This document shows positions 7,831 through 14,416 of a stretch of DNA of 14,416 bases, in pieces. The notes beneath the pieces were generated by a model. The model worked only from the letters and a program-made list of their open reading frames with translations, was not told where the DNA came from and made no database searches. Position 1 is the stretch's first letter. Every line of letters begins with the position of its first letter. A program made the position numbers and the translations under genes. This DNA comes from a bacterium (GTDB lineage Bacteria > Desulfobacterota > DSWW01), in the NCBI GenBank assembly GCA_030609865.1, contig JAUWSZ010000010.1, positions 1-14,416 on the forward strand, read 5' to 3'.

Positions 7831-8618
7831 TACAGGTCGGAATCATTGGCGGGTCCGGGTTGGACGATCCAGCGATCCTGAAGCAACCCGAGGAAAAAAT
7901 CCTGACGACCCCATTCGGGGATCCCTCGAGTCCTGTAACCTGTGGAGAGATCGAGGGGGTGCAGGTGGCGATCCTTGCCCGGCACGGGAGGAAACACGGG
8001 GTCTACCCTTCGGCCGTGAATTATCGGGCAAATGTCTGGGCCTTGAAGGCCCTGGGGTGCACACACATCCTCGCATCCTCGGCATGCGGTTCGTTGAGGG
8101 AGGCGATCGAGCCTGGACACCTGGTCTTCCCGGATCAGTTCATCGATAGGACCACGAAAAGAAACAGCACGTTCTACGACAAGGATCGAGTCTGCCACAT
8201 CCCGATGGGTGAGCCCTTCTGCCCGCAGCTCAGACATCTCTTGGTCAAGAATGCTGAGAAACTCGGGATCGAGCATCACAATGCCGGAACCGTCGTGACC
8301 ATCGAAGGGCCCCGGTTCTCCACAAAGGCCGAATCCCACCTGTTCCGAAGCTGGGGATGCGACGTGATCAACATGACCACGATTCCCGAGGTCACCCTCG
8401 CGAGAGAAGCCGGCCTATGTTATGCCACCGTTGCCATGTCCACAGACTATGACTGCTGGCACGAGACCGAAGAGGACGTGTCCATCGAGATGATTCTCGA
8501 AATCATGAAGAAGAACGCGGAGAACGTGATCCGCATCATGCTCGAGACCATCCCGCAGATACAATCTACGGAGTGCAGCTGCAGGGAGTTCATCAAGACC
8601 GCGGTGATCGGGGGGTGA
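7827..8618 (+). CDS. mtnP: S-methyl-5'-thioadenosine phosphorylase (MtnP)
   Basis: The protein has 263 residues and cleaves 5'-methylthioadenosine with phosphate to adenine and 5-methylthioribose-1-phosphate. It opens with VGIIGGSGLDD (phosphate-loop GGSG at 8-11), then LARHGRKHGVYPSAVNYRAN, GTVVTIEGPRFSTKAESHLF (155-174), INMTTIPEVTLAREAGLCYA (181-200) and TDYDCW (206-211). The two Asp of TDYDCW are those that bind the adenine amino/N7 side in human MTAP, which favours MTA over inosine-type substrates. The end STECSC around 247-252 matches a Cys-containing tail seen in this family. ATG 7827 is preceded by AAGGAGGAAAGG, a very strong ribosome site, and overlaps the methyltransferase-like stop by four bases. 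The product feeds MtnA, encoded 2.6 kb upstream on the same strand. Confidence 0.95.
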   Translation: MIQVGIIGGSGLDDPAILKQPEEKILTTPFGDPSSPVTCGEIEGVQVAILARHGRKHGVYPSAVNYRANVWALKALGCTHILASSACGSLREAIEPGHLVFPDQFIDRTTKRNSTFYDKDRVCHIPMGEPFCPQLRHLLVKNAEKLGIEHHNAGTVVTIEGPRFSTKAESHLFRSWGCDVINMTTIPEVTLAREAGLCYATVAMSTDYDCWHETEEDVSIEMILEIMKKNAENVIRIMLETIPQIQSTECSCREFIKTAVIGG

Positions 8619-8637
8619 GAGGGGGGCTGTTCGCTCC

Positions 8638-9429
8638 TCAGCGATTCCCGGATGTTTTCCGCAGGATTTCCTCGAGCACCGCCTCTGCCCTTGGACGGTC
8701 TACCTTCAGGTAGTTCGCGTGTTGGCGGGGTTTCTCGCAAAGGAGCACCTTGTTCAGTTCGGTGACGGCTTCCTCGTAGCGCTTTTCTTCGGCAAGGAGT
8801 CGAGCCATGGTAACGTAGGTCGGAAGGTGGTCGGGATCGAGCTCGATCACTCGTTCACAGAGCCTCATGGCCTCCTGCTTGTCTCCGCCGAAGATGCCGG
8901 GCATCTCCATCAAGTACTGAGCCCGGGCCAACAGGATGGGTGGCCAATTGGGGTCGAGTTCCAGGGTCCGGTCCATCTCCCTCTTGATCTTCCGGAATTT
9001 CCACAGGGACGTTAGTGTTCCCCTGAGCTGCGCGATGGCGCCCATGTTCGCCATGTAATAGAAGTGCCCCTCTTTTCCGTCCGGGTTCACCTCAACGGCC
9101 TGTCGGCTGTACTCGAGTCCCTTCCTCCACGCCTCCAGCTTCTGTCTTTTCTGACCCTTACCGAGTGTTTGCCCGTAGATCTGGTACCTTTTGGAAAGCT
9201 CCCAGAGAAGCTCATAGTCATTTTCCCGCAAGGCAACCGCTTTTTCATACCATTCGAGGGCCAGATCAAACCGATCCGGCGCAAGGTGGTGGCTTTCGTA
9301 GAGCTCCTCCCCCTTCTGCCAGAACTCCTCCACCTGGTCGGCATGAACGGCCGAGCCTAGGCATATCGCGGTAACGGCTACACAAGGGATGAGCATGATG
9401 GAGGAAGCGAATCGCTTTCTGAGCCCCAT
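8638..9429 (-). CDS. Exported TPR-repeat protein, possibly TatT-like
   Basis: The protein has 263 residues. Residues 1-30 form a Sec signal peptide (basic MGLRKRF, hydrophobic core, cleavage after AVHA), so the protein is likely periplasmic. The mature part is helical with TPR units: FDLALEWYEKAVALRENDYE, then the segment around TLELDPNWPPILLARAQYLM, CERVIELDPDHLPTYVTMAR, and EEKRYEEAVTELNKVLLCEK. The stretch MPGIFGGDKQEAMRLCERV resembles the P-GGD-A pattern of TatT, the periplasmic partner of some TRAP transporters; no TRAP genes are in the window, so this is only a suggestion. GGAGG lies 11 bases before ATG. It converges on mtnP with 19 bases between stops. Its upstream gap of 304 bases holds a large palindrome, so it may be expressed separately from the porin. 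Confidence 0.85.
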   Translation of the reverse strand: MGLRKRFASSIMLIPCVAVTAICLGSAVHADQVEEFWQKGEELYESHHLAPDRFDLALEWYEKAVALRENDYELLWELSKRYQIYGQTLGKGQKRQKLEAWRKGLEYSRQAVEVNPDGKEGHFYYMANMGAIAQLRGTLTSLWKFRKIKREMDRTLELDPNWPPILLARAQYLMEMPGIFGGDKQEAMRLCERVIELDPDHLPTYVTMARLLAEEKRYEEAVTELNKVLLCEKPRQHANYLKVDRPRAEAVLEEILRKTSGNR

Positions 9430-9733
9430 CGTGAAATCAGCCTCCAGCTTAGAAGCGACAAGTGTATAATCTCATTTGACGCTCCAAAGTATCACAGGGT
9501 TCCTCTCGTTCAGCAGCAAATGGTGATGAGAGGTCGGACTCCGTGCCCGTGTGCGTGCCCGCGCCCGACTAACCGCGGCGCGAAGCATTCGGTGGCTGGA
9601 ATTGTGCAATTGTCTCGGCTATTCAGGTATTAGGTATTAGCCCACCCCCCACCGCCACTGATCTACCGGTATCCTGGGGTGGTGGCGGGGAGCTAATACC
9701 TAATACCTAACTGCTAATACCCAGGATCGCACC
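9430..9733. other. 304-base intergenic region between TPR and porin genes
   Basis: No plausible gene is present. The part next to the TPR gene (9430-9500) is AT-richer and contains TATAC-like sequences on the - strand but no well-spaced promoter pair. Around 9541-9570 a GC-rich stretch repeats the words CGTGCCC and GCGCCCG. The segment 9625-9721 is a palindromic repeat described separately. Confidence 0.6.
9625..9708. repeat. 84-bp palindromic element with 16-bp perfect arms
   Basis: AGGTATTAGGTATTAG at 9625-9640 is exactly reverse-complementary to CTAATACCTAATACCT at 9693-9708. Each arm is itself a tandem pair of an 8-base unit (AGGTATT/AATACCT), and a further CTAATACC copy follows at 9714-9721. 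Inside the arms a C-rich strand (9641-9658) faces a G-rich strand (9675-9692) with imperfect pairing, so the whole can fold into one hairpin. It lies 24 bases past the porin stop and may act as an intercistronic hairpin or be a REP/MITE-like repeat. Confidence 0.75.
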
Positions 9734-11281
9734 CTAGAATGCAAAACGCACCGAGAATCTGATCTCGTCATTCCGGGAGTACTGGCCCAGGTAGGTTTGC
9801 CTGTCCCCCTCGAGGAGGAGGAGGCGCGTACCGACCGACCACGCGTCGGTTATCAGGTACCTGGGCTCGAGACTGACCATCCAGAAGTCGGACATGGGAT
9901 TCAGAAGGAGCCCTCCCTCCACGAGAAGGGTGTCTTCCAGGAATCGAGCGTTGACGCCGAGGATCATGAGCAGCTCGAACTCCTTGTAGATCAGGGGTTC
10001 GCCGCCGTAGTTCAAGATCGAATTCCCGACCAGCTGGAAGGTCAATAGGTGTGCCCCCCATTGGTAATCGACTCCACCTCCGATGGACAAAAGGTTCTTT
10101 GGAAACGCGATCTGCGGGGAGAAAGGGAAGGAAACGGTCAGTCCATTCGGATGGACCGAGATGTCGATCTCGGACAGGGGGGGCAACTCAAAATCGTCGG
10201 TGATCTCCGAAATGGCCTCCAGGCCCACGTTGATGTAGCGGTCCTTGATGAAGGCCCCCTCCGCACGGAACGTGAAGACGCCCCGACTCATCGCCATATC
10301 GAACCCGAAGATTTGTACCCGGTGAAGTTCGGGTCGAAGGTTCATCAGGTAGGTAAGGTCCAAGTCGGTCGGTACAAATTGCAGGTCCGCCACGATCCTA
10401 CCCTCCACCCCGAAAACCGGCATCCGGTCAAAGCCGTAGAAATAACTCACACCGATGTCCGCGTTTCCGATCGTCCGGCAGATGCGAATTCCGAAATCGC
10501 TGTTCTCGAACGTTCGGGGGGGCAGGTCGGGTTCCGTGTTGATTTGTACGATGTTTACGGGAGGCAGCTCGATCGGCAGCCCAAGGTCAGGGGTCGGGTA
10601 AGACTTCACGGCATCGAACAGGGGGGGATACCAGCGGTCGCCCGGGTCCGGCATTCGATAGGGCACATAGAAGGGCATCCATATGGCTTCGACAAGAACC
10701 GACGAAAAAGCAGAACCGAAGAGTGCGCGAACCGCGGGAATCCCGATCTTTCTGCTGAGCGAGTCTGTCGTGAACGGGTGTCGAAGATCCCAGGGATTCA
10801 GATTGTCCGTGGGGTTGAATTGATCCAGAGTTCCCCAGGCGAACTTCTGGATGCCGACCCGGAGATCCAACTCGGAAAGGTAGAAACTCAGGTAGGCTTC
10901 AGCGATTTCAACGTATCGGTCCTTGCTGGGATAGACCTCGTCGAAGCGAATCAGCACGCCGTCGTTCCTGGGGGAGAGCTGGCTTCCCTCGTAGCCGCCT
11001 CGAAATACACCGTAGAAGCTCACGTGTTCTCCGAAGTCCGCCCGCGGCTCGAGGCTGACGAGGGCCGAGGGGTCCTCACGGGGTGTTTCCCCGTTGAACG
11101 GGATTACCCCGCTGACTTCCAGCGCCCCGTTGAGACTGGCGGCGAAAGAGCCTTTTTCGTATTCGAGGGCAGAAAGAGGCGGGCAAAAAAGGCTGCTCCC
11201 TGCCAGCACGACGAGAGCAGGGAGCACTCGCCGGGGCCACACCCGGAGTCTATGAAGAGGGTTCTTCTGTGTGCTTGCCAT
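9734..11281 (-). CDS. Outer-membrane beta-barrel protein, DUF1302/porin-like
   Basis: From ATG 11281 the product has 515 residues. A signal peptide is clear: a basic segment HRLRVWPRR, a hydrophobic VLPALVVLAGSSLF, and cleavage after PLSA (residue 38). The mature part alternates amphipathic strands with loops and ends in RFSVRFAF, the terminal aromatic recognised by the BAM machinery. The segment RVGIQKFAWGTLDQFNPTDN followed by LNPWDLR matches the conserved G-K-WG-D-NP-D block of DUF1302 outer-membrane proteins. It probably forms a pore for an organic acid, sugar or hydrophobic compound, but the substrate is not shown. An earlier TTG at 11308 is possible, but ATG 11281 gives the better signal peptide. 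It follows the FGGY kinase by 116 bases on the same strand and may share its transcript. Confidence 0.85.
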   Translation of the reverse strand: MASTQKNPLHRLRVWPRRVLPALVVLAGSSLFCPPLSALEYEKGSFAASLNGALEVSGVIPFNGETPREDPSALVSLEPRADFGEHVSFYGVFRGGYEGSQLSPRNDGVLIRFDEVYPSKDRYVEIAEAYLSFYLSELDLRVGIQKFAWGTLDQFNPTDNLNPWDLRHPFTTDSLSRKIGIPAVRALFGSAFSSVLVEAIWMPFYVPYRMPDPGDRWYPPLFDAVKSYPTPDLGLPIELPPVNIVQINTEPDLPPRTFENSDFGIRICRTIGNADIGVSYFYGFDRMPVFGVEGRIVADLQFVPTDLDLTYLMNLRPELHRVQIFGFDMAMSRGVFTFRAEGAFIKDRYINVGLEAISEITDDFELPPLSEIDISVHPNGLTVSFPFSPQIAFPKNLLSIGGGVDYQWGAHLLTFQLVGNSILNYGGEPLIYKEFELLMILGVNARFLEDTLLVEGGLLLNPMSDFWMVSLEPRYLITDAWSVGTRLLLLEGDRQTYLGQYSRNDEIRFSVRFAF

Positions 11282-11294
11282 TCGGGTGCGCCCT

Positions 11295-11305
11295 AGGAGG
11301 CTCCT
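11295..11305 (-). repeat. Small palindrome in the porin leader
   Basis: AGGAG and CTCCT flank a single base just upstream of the chosen porin ATG (11281). It could pair in mRNA and mask a purine-rich ribosome site. A second AGGAG/CTCCT pair with a 7-base loop overlaps the kinase stop at 11383-11399. Both are short and could be chance. Confidence 0.25.
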
Positions 11306-11397
11306 CAAGAAAGTCCATCAGGTTCGCTTCGTTCGGATACCGATATTGAGCAACGTCCGAGCATCTTAACATTTTTCTTGAAAGGAGCAACAGACTC

Positions 11398-12939
11398 CTA
11401 GATTTGCTCGAGCTTCTCGTAGATCTCTCTCCAGCGTTTGTATGCGTTCTGATAAGCGTTCGTGTTCTCTTGCGTTGGTTCAACCATTTCCTCCTGCTGA
11501 ATCATCGCTTCCTGGGCGTCGACTATGTCGGGAAAGGCCCCGATCCCCGTGGCGGCACAAATTGCGGCGCCCAGCGCCGAGGCTTCCCTTATGCGCCCCA
11601 CGAAGACGGGCAAATCCAGACAGTCGGCAAGGATCTGACAGAAGAGCCGGCTGTTGGTCAGGCCCCCTGTGAGGCAGATCTGCCTAGGCCTGGATGATGT
11701 TGCACTGAGGATCTGTTCATGATTGGCCCGCAGTGCGAACACGATGTTCTCCAGGATGGCGCGCAGGAAGTAGCTCGCTTGGGCAGGCGATGCTGTCAGG
11801 GGGTGTGCGGGTGCTGGAAAGTGAAAGACGCCGGATCGAACAATCTGGAAATTCTTCTCGTCCATGATCACGGGACCGAGGAACGCAAAGGTGTCATGAC
11901 AACCGGGGGGGGTGTCCGCAGCCTTCTTGTCGATCCACTCGTACATCTCCCGGTCCGTCCACGGCGTCTCGCGCAGGTTGATCAGGAGATCTTTCATCCA
12001 CTGGACGACGTAGCCCGCCCACTGGCTATTGGCTTCGAGGATCCATTGGGAAGGATCTAGGTGACAGGAAGTCCAGAATCGCTTCTCCGGGTGCACGTAC
12101 GGAGCATCCATCAACAGACAAACCGGCGCCGTGGTTCCCGCCACGATGCCCAACTGGTCCTCGTCCCGTGCGCCGCCCCCGAGCAGGGCGCACTGGGTGT
12201 CGGCACCACCGACGACCACCGGCGTGCCCGGATGCAGGCCTGTTTCGTCCGCCACCCCTGGAAGAACTTCTCCGATGACCTCCCCTGCCCGGGCAAGGGG
12301 GGGAAGCAGGCTTGCGTCGAGATCAAAGACCCTGAGAATACTGTCCGACCACCGTCTGGCGGCAACATCCAGGAGCCCGCTTCCAGAGGCGGCCGTCACC
12401 TCGGAGCGTTTTACGCCACAGAGCTTGTGGAGAATCCAGTCGTTGAGCATCAGGACGGTGCGGATGCGGGAAAAGACGTCTGGGGCCTCTTGTCTGAACC
12501 AAAGAAGCCTGGACAAAGCCGAGGTCAGGGCAGGCCACTGACCGGTCAAGGGGTAGTACGTCTGGCTCAGCCGCCCCTCGATGTCTTCCTGGATGAAGGC
12601 ACCCCGTGCGTCCAGGTTCGGGCCGGCGTACAGAACCTCGTCCCCTTCATCGAGGAAGAGATAGGAGAAGCGTTGGCCGGTGGCTGAAACCGCCAGGATC
12701 GCCTCAGGGGAAATCCCGGTCTTGTGGAGGGTTGCCCGGATGAGTTCGCAGATCGTGGACCAGAAACTCCCCGCATCGAACACACAGGCAAACTCGCCCA
12801 CCAGGGGGTCGTGTGCATACTCCCTTTTCGTCATTTCCCGGTGGATCCGTTCTCCTTCCAGGCTGAACAGGAGCGCCCTGACGGTCCCCGTGCCTCCGTC
12901 CAGGGCCAGCAGATATCCTTCTTCGGATCTCTTTCCCAT
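11398..12939 (-). CDS. FGGY-family carbohydrate kinase (LsrK/xylulokinase-like)
   Basis: The protein has 513 residues with the two actin-like domains of FGGY kinases. The N-terminal phosphate loop is LALDGGTGTVRALLFSLEGE (11-30). NLDARG marks the substrate region, TPVVVGGADTQCALLGGG the domain junction, ICLTGGLTNSRLFCQILADC (421-440) the adenosine site, and EASALGAAICAATGIG (452-467) the C-terminal signature. It would transfer phosphate from ATP to a sugar, polyol or sugar acid. The N-terminus and the tail NAYQNAYKRWREIYEKLEQ resemble the autoinducer-2 kinase LsrK more than glycerol kinase, but no other lsr genes are here, so substrate and symbol are left open. GGAAAGG precedes ATG 12939. The next gene upstream is a hydroxyacid dehydrogenase, separated by a MITE-like element; the pair suggests oxidation and phosphorylation steps of one catabolic route. 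Confidence 0.9.
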   Translation of the reverse strand: MGKRSEEGYLLALDGGTGTVRALLFSLEGERIHREMTKREYAHDPLVGEFACVFDAGSFWSTICELIRATLHKTGISPEAILAVSATGQRFSYLFLDEGDEVLYAGPNLDARGAFIQEDIEGRLSQTYYPLTGQWPALTSALSRLLWFRQEAPDVFSRIRTVLMLNDWILHKLCGVKRSEVTAASGSGLLDVAARRWSDSILRVFDLDASLLPPLARAGEVIGEVLPGVADETGLHPGTPVVVGGADTQCALLGGGARDEDQLGIVAGTTAPVCLLMDAPYVHPEKRFWTSCHLDPSQWILEANSQWAGYVVQWMKDLLINLRETPWTDREMYEWIDKKAADTPPGCHDTFAFLGPVIMDEKNFQIVRSGVFHFPAPAHPLTASPAQASYFLRAILENIVFALRANHEQILSATSSRPRQICLTGGLTNSRLFCQILADCLDLPVFVGRIREASALGAAICAATGIGAFPDIVDAQEAMIQQEEMVEPTQENTNAYQNAYKRWREIYEKLEQI

Positions 12940-12983
12940 GTGCAGCGGCCTTTCCTTGCTTGGGTTTCAGGAAGAACACGCTA

Positions 12984-13198
12984 AGGGCCCGCGAATAAAT
13001 AATTTCACATTTTCGCATCTCATCTTCGGGCCATCTTTGGCCGCTCCTCAATCGCAAGGTCCTCAGAATAGTCGTACTATTCCTCCGGCCTTGCTCAATC
13101 GTCACGACCAAATCTGACCCAAATCTGAGCGCGAAACCCCTCCCGAAAAATGAGACAATTCGCCTCCCTCACTGTGAAATTATTTTTTCGCGGGCCCT
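12984..13198. mobile_element. ~215-bp MITE-like palindromic element without coding capacity
   Basis: The ends 12984-13009 and 13173-13198 are reverse complements over 26 bp with one mismatch; both ends carry AGGGCCCGCGAA-type sequence outermost. A second inner arm pair follows: TCTCATCTTCGGG (13018-13030) against CCCGAAAAATGAGA (13142-13155). The centre has its own hairpin, GCAAGG (13054-13059)/CCTTGC (13089-13094) with GAATAGT-CGT-ACTATTC at 13066-13082. A direct repeat CCAAATCTGA occurs at 13108-13117 and 13119-13128. TA is present at both outer edges, but a clean target-site duplication cannot be established. It occupies most of the 302-base gap between dehydrogenase and kinase, and no plausible gene lies in that gap. 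Confidence 0.7.
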
Positions 13199-13241
13199 AG
13201 GCCTCCGGCCAACTCCCCACTCATGGTGAGAGCGCGGGATG

Positions 13242-14261
13242 TCACAAGGATCCGCCCGCTCCCTCCAGTATCTCGGGGTTCCAGATATGCTCCGGCCGCT
13301 CGTCGTGCAAATAGCGGACAATGTCACTCGCAACCATCTCACTCTGGTGTCGGACGACATCTCGTGCGGCTCCACCCAGGTGGGGCGTGCAGATCACATG
13401 ATCCAGGGCAAGAAAGGGGTTGTCCTCTTGGAGAGGCTCCTCGTTGAAGACATCCAGGGCTGCTCCCTGAATCCTCCTCTCCTGCAAGGCACTGAGCAGG
13501 GCCTTTTCGTCCGTGAGGAAGGAGCGAGCTGTGTTGATGAAGTAGGCCGATGGCTTCATCAGGGCAAGCTCCTTCTCTCCGATCATGCCCTGGGTTTCAT
13601 CTGTTTCCGGGCAGTGCAGGCTCACCATCTCGGCGTTCTGGAGGAGTTGGTTCAGGGAGGCGGGTTCGACCCCGGCGGCCCTCAGTGTCTCCTCCTGGAC
13701 GTAGGGATCATGAACGAGGATTCGTGCACCGAAGGGCCTCAGTCGCTCGGCTACCTTTCTGGCCACGGCGCCGAACCCAACGAGCCCCATGGTCGATGAT
13801 CCCAACTCGAATCCTCCGTATTTGTTGAAGGCCTTCATGATGTCCTGCGTGGATTCGATCCTTAGCTTGCCGTCCCTCAGTCGAAGATTCGTAGTAACGA
13901 TGTTCCGTGCAAGTGAGAGCATAAAGCCCACAGTGAGGTCGGCGACGGCGTCCGCGTTTCTTCCGGGTGCATAGAAGATCGGAATTCCACGCTCGCTGGC
14001 AGCTTCTCGCGATACGTTCAGGGGGTCGCCTCGGCAACATCCGATGATTTTGAGGGGACAGGCTTCAAAGATTTCCTCGTGGACCAAATCGGCTTCTATG
14101 ATGAGAACATCCGTTCCCGTGTCCCGGATCTTTTCGATCAACTCCTCCTCATCGAAATAGATCTTCCCCGTCTCCCGGTAGTTCTCGTACTGAATCTCCA
14201 TATGCGGCCGGAGGAGTTCCAGCCCTGCCTGATCAAACGGAGCGGTGATCAATGCCTTCAT
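13242..14261 (-). CDS. D-isomer-specific 2-hydroxyacid dehydrogenase (NAD-dependent, SerA/GyaR-like)
   Basis: The protein has 339 residues and contains both domains of the family. The catalytic-domain start is MKALITAPFDQAGLELLRPH. The nucleotide motif GLVGFGAVARKVAERL (159-174) is followed by the acidic HDPY (D185), which favours NAD over NADP. The catalytic triad is Arg246 in NTARSFLTDE, Glu275 in DVFNEEPL and His294 in CTPHLGG. The usual GxGxxG reads GFGAVA, with Ala in the last place. It interconverts a 2-hydroxy acid and a 2-keto acid; the substrate is not determinable. Some relatives instead act on 4-phosphoerythronate or phosphoglycerate. AGGAG lies 6 bases before ATG 14261. It is upstream of and co-oriented with the FGGY kinase, consistent with one sugar-acid pathway. 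Confidence 0.9.
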   Translation of the reverse strand: MKALITAPFDQAGLELLRPHMEIQYENYRETGKIYFDEEELIEKIRDTGTDVLIIEADLVHEEIFEACPLKIIGCCRGDPLNVSREAASERGIPIFYAPGRNADAVADLTVGFMLSLARNIVTTNLRLRDGKLRIESTQDIMKAFNKYGGFELGSSTMGLVGFGAVARKVAERLRPFGARILVHDPYVQEETLRAAGVEPASLNQLLQNAEMVSLHCPETDETQGMIGEKELALMKPSAYFINTARSFLTDEKALLSALQERRIQGAALDVFNEEPLQEDNPFLALDHVICTPHLGGAARDVVRHQSEMVASDIVRYLHDERPEHIWNPEILEGAGGSL

Positions 14262-14284
14262 GAATTTCTCCTGTTACTCATTTC

Positions 14285-14300
14285 TTCACCATTTGGTGAA
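14285..14300. promoter_or_regulatory. 16-bp inverted repeat upstream of the dehydrogenase, candidate operator
   Basis: TTCACC and GGTGAA flank ATTT, 24 bases upstream of the dehydrogenase ATG. The adjacent segment 14301-14320 is AT-rich (a run of seven A) and could hold the -10 region. The perfect half-sites and position suggest a repressor site, for example of a GntR-type regulator. The identity is a guess. Confidence 0.4.
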
Positions 14301-14327
14301 TCGATAGGAAAAAAATATAGGAAGGCC

Positions 14328-14416
14328 CTATTTGGCCAGTCCTTTCGTCCGTCGCCTCAAGAACTCCTTCCTTTCGGAGAGCCGATCAGGATGCAAAGGG
14401 TCTTCCTTCCAAACCT
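14328..14416 (-). CDS. C-terminal end of an unidentified protein, cut by window
   Basis: On the - strand the only frame open from the window edge with protein-like composition ends in RRRTKGLAK and a TAG at 14328-14330. It gives 28 visible residues, highly charged and probably helical (PDRLSERKEFLRRRTK). It would be the gene immediately upstream of the dehydrogenase, 66 bases away and co-oriented. No family can be recognised from this piece, and the frame could be chance. Confidence 0.45.
   Translation of the reverse strand, partial: VWKEDPLHPDRLSERKEFLRRRTKGLAK

Noticed and set aside
9541..9570. Tandem repeat or CRISPR-like array in the CGTGCCC-rich stretch
   Set aside because: There are only two or three imperfect short words with no regular spacers.
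10049..11296. Long open frame (~415 codons) on the + strand opposite the porin
   Set aside because: The product has no recognisable motifs and mirrors the GC-rich codon bias of the porin strand, while the - strand product has a signal peptide, a DUF1302-like block and a terminal aromatic.
11383..11399. Terminator at the kinase 3' end
   Set aside because: The stem is only 5 bp and the following T-run is three bases; too weak to call.
12061..12687. Open frame on the + strand inside the kinase gene
   Set aside because: It is an antisense shadow of a clear FGGY kinase, with composition typical of an antisense frame.
12704..13111. Possible small protein running from the MITE-like element into the kinase on the - strand
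   Set aside because: It is out of frame with the kinase, has no start signal, and its first third is the element's palindrome read as codons.

Overview
The window looks like chromosomal DNA of an anaerobic or facultative Gram-negative bacterium. The evidence is a tungsten-type aldehyde:ferredoxin oxidoreductase with a 16-Cys iron-sulfur partner, an outer-membrane porin-like beta-barrel, signal-peptide proteins and generally GC-rich coding sequence. A member of the Desulfobacterota (former Deltaproteobacteria) would fit. That assignment is inference from gene content; no rRNA is present to test it.

Left part (1-2873, + strand): the 3' end of an AorA/DmsB-like ferredoxin subunit, a complete aldehyde:ferredoxin oxidoreductase (AOR), and a small SRPBCC-fold protein, packed as one operon. 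It converges on a divergent PRPP-synthetase-like gene on the - strand (2878-3990). That gene is fired from an AT-rich divergent promoter region (4003-4099) holding a perfect 14-bp palindrome.

Middle part (4100-8618, + strand): mtnA (5-methylthioribose-1-phosphate isomerase), a flavin/NAD oxidoreductase interrupted by an in-frame TGA, a diverged class I methyltransferase-like protein, and mtnP (MTA phosphorylase). The last two overlap by ATGA. MtnP plus MtnA convert 5'-methylthioadenosine (or 5'-deoxyadenosine) to the ribulose-1-phosphate form without a kinase. No downstream aldolase or methionine-salvage dehydratase is visible here. The aldehydes made by the known DHAP-shunt aldolase could be substrates for the neighbouring AOR; this is a hypothesis.

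Right part (8638-14416, - strand): reading in transcription order, the C-terminal end of an unidentified gene, a D-2-hydroxyacid dehydrogenase, a ~215-bp MITE-like palindromic element, an FGGY-family (LsrK-like) carbohydrate kinase, a DUF1302-like outer-membrane protein, a ~100-bp palindromic repeat, and a periplasmic TPR protein. The dehydrogenase and kinase suggest catabolism of a sugar, polyol or sugar acid, with the porin as a possible entry route.

The points most worth a second look are the TGA-interrupted flavoprotein, the pairing of AOR with mtnA/mtnP, the PRPP synthetase with altered active-site loops, and the two palindromic repeat elements. I saw no CRISPR array, tRNA, rRNA, phage gene or transposase.
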